Positions 15,652-15,921 of a DNA stretch of 15,921 bases are shown here, piece after piece (within the stretch, counting starts at the first letter, position 1; each line of letters starts with the position of its first letter). The stretch comes from Caryophanales bacterium UBA4869 (lineage in GTDB: Bacteria; Bacillota_I; Bacilli_A; RFN20; CAG-288): the NCBI GenBank assembly GCA_002399505.1, contig DHDT01000024.1:7107-23027 (forward strand). The letters run 5' to 3'. The position numbers and the translations under genes were made by a program. Under the pieces are notes generated by a model that was not told the DNA's origin, did not search any database, and saw only the letters and a program-made list of their open reading frames with translations.

Positions 15652-15687
15652 AAAAAAAGACGGCAGGCTTGCCACCTGCCGTCTTTT
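15652..15687. terminator. Bidirectional rho-independent terminator
   Basis: GACGGCAGG (15659-15667), a 7-nt loop, CCTGCCGTC (15675-15683), flanked by A7 on the left and TTTT on the right, so it has a T-run on either strand. It lies 22 nt after the lipoprotein stop and 43 nt past the end of guaB, serving both converging genes. Confidence 0.92.
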
Positions 15688-15730
15688 ATAATGTTATATC
15701 AGACTAGTAATATAAGTTGCTAAGCTCTAA

Positions 15731-15921
15731 TTACTTCTCAACCTGGTAATTCGGACTTTCTTTAGTGATGTCGATATCATGAGGGTGAGACTCTCTTAAG
15801 GAAGCAGAGGTGATCTTGATGAACTTGCCTTCCTTCTGGAGTTCCTTGATAGTCTTAACTCCTAAATATCCCATACCGGAGCGAATTCCGCCCAGTAGTT
15901 CAAAGATGACATCAGAGGCAT
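15731..15921 (-). CDS. guaB: IMP dehydrogenase, C-terminal 63 codons (5' end beyond the window)
   Basis: Enzyme converting IMP to XMP with NAD+, the committed step of GTP synthesis. Only the C terminus is present: [19 protein letters not shown], then [28 protein letters not shown] and a final SPNYQVEK, which closely matches the end of bacterial GuaB. These segments include the C-terminal part of the barrel and the Glu-containing ESHPHD that helps bind the monovalent cation. The stop is TAA at 15731-15733. It converges with the lipoprotein gene across a shared terminator. Confidence 0.95.
   Translation of the reverse strand, partial: ASDVIFELLGGIRSGMGYLGVKTIKELQKEGKFIKITSASLRESHPHDIDITKESPNYQVEK

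Noticed and set aside
1..15921. CRISPR arrays, tRNA or rRNA genes, riboswitches, replication origin
   Set aside because: No regularly spaced repeats, recognisable RNA gene sequences or long structured leaders were seen on reading both strands; intergenic regions are mostly short.

Overview
The window looks like a chromosomal segment of a low-GC Bacillota, most plausibly an uncultured gut Bacilli/Erysipelotrichia-like lineage. Supporting signs are AT-rich genes with AGGAGG-type ribosome binding sites, a CIRCE (HrcA) operator, a clostridial-type C-terminal tail on an RlmD/RumA-type methyltransferase, and a lipoprotein with a Ser-rich linker after its lipobox. TAA, TAG and TGA all act as ordinary stops, so the genetic code is standard. 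The genus cannot be fixed from this window.

Positions 1-6567 form an accessory, defence-like block read on the minus strand. A PHP-phosphoesterase/ABC-type ATPase gene (TrlF-like) is followed, with overlap, by a small gene of unknown function. After an intact, GC-rich IS256-family element (1,380 bp, 8-bp target duplication, imperfect inverted ends) comes a restriction-modification operon. It has an XRE-type regulator, a first methyltransferase-like protein with a SAM motif but no NPPY, and an Eco57I-type adenine methyltransferase carrying NPPY. These three genes are joined by 4-nt ATGA overlaps. The Eco57I-type gene has one in-frame TAA, after which the same frame stays open with family-like sequence to the window edge.

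Positions 6606-10971 hold a tightly packed minus-strand operon: nitroreductase, HI0933-like flavoprotein, DUF5677-like protein and an RlmD-type 23S rRNA methyltransferase. Each gene overlaps the next. The last ~75 codons of the methyltransferase gene fall to about 30% GC, the composition of the accessory block, which starts 38 bp past its stop. This suggests the block sits in an integration hotspot at the 3' end of rlmD/rumA.

Positions 11074-15629 are read on the plus strand. htpG (Hsp90) sits behind a perfect 9-9-9 CIRCE-like operator and ends in a strong terminator. A large lipoprotein gene of unknown function follows; its signal peptide is out of frame with its body because of one extra A in an A8 run right after the start codon. 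A bidirectional terminator separates it from the 3' end of guaB (IMP dehydrogenase), which enters from the right on the minus strand.

Most noteworthy are the uncharacterised PHP-ATPase/small-protein pair, the single nonsense codon in the DNA methyltransferase, the cleanly delimited IS next to the R-M promoter, the lipoprotein A8 frameshift and the CIRCE control of htpG.
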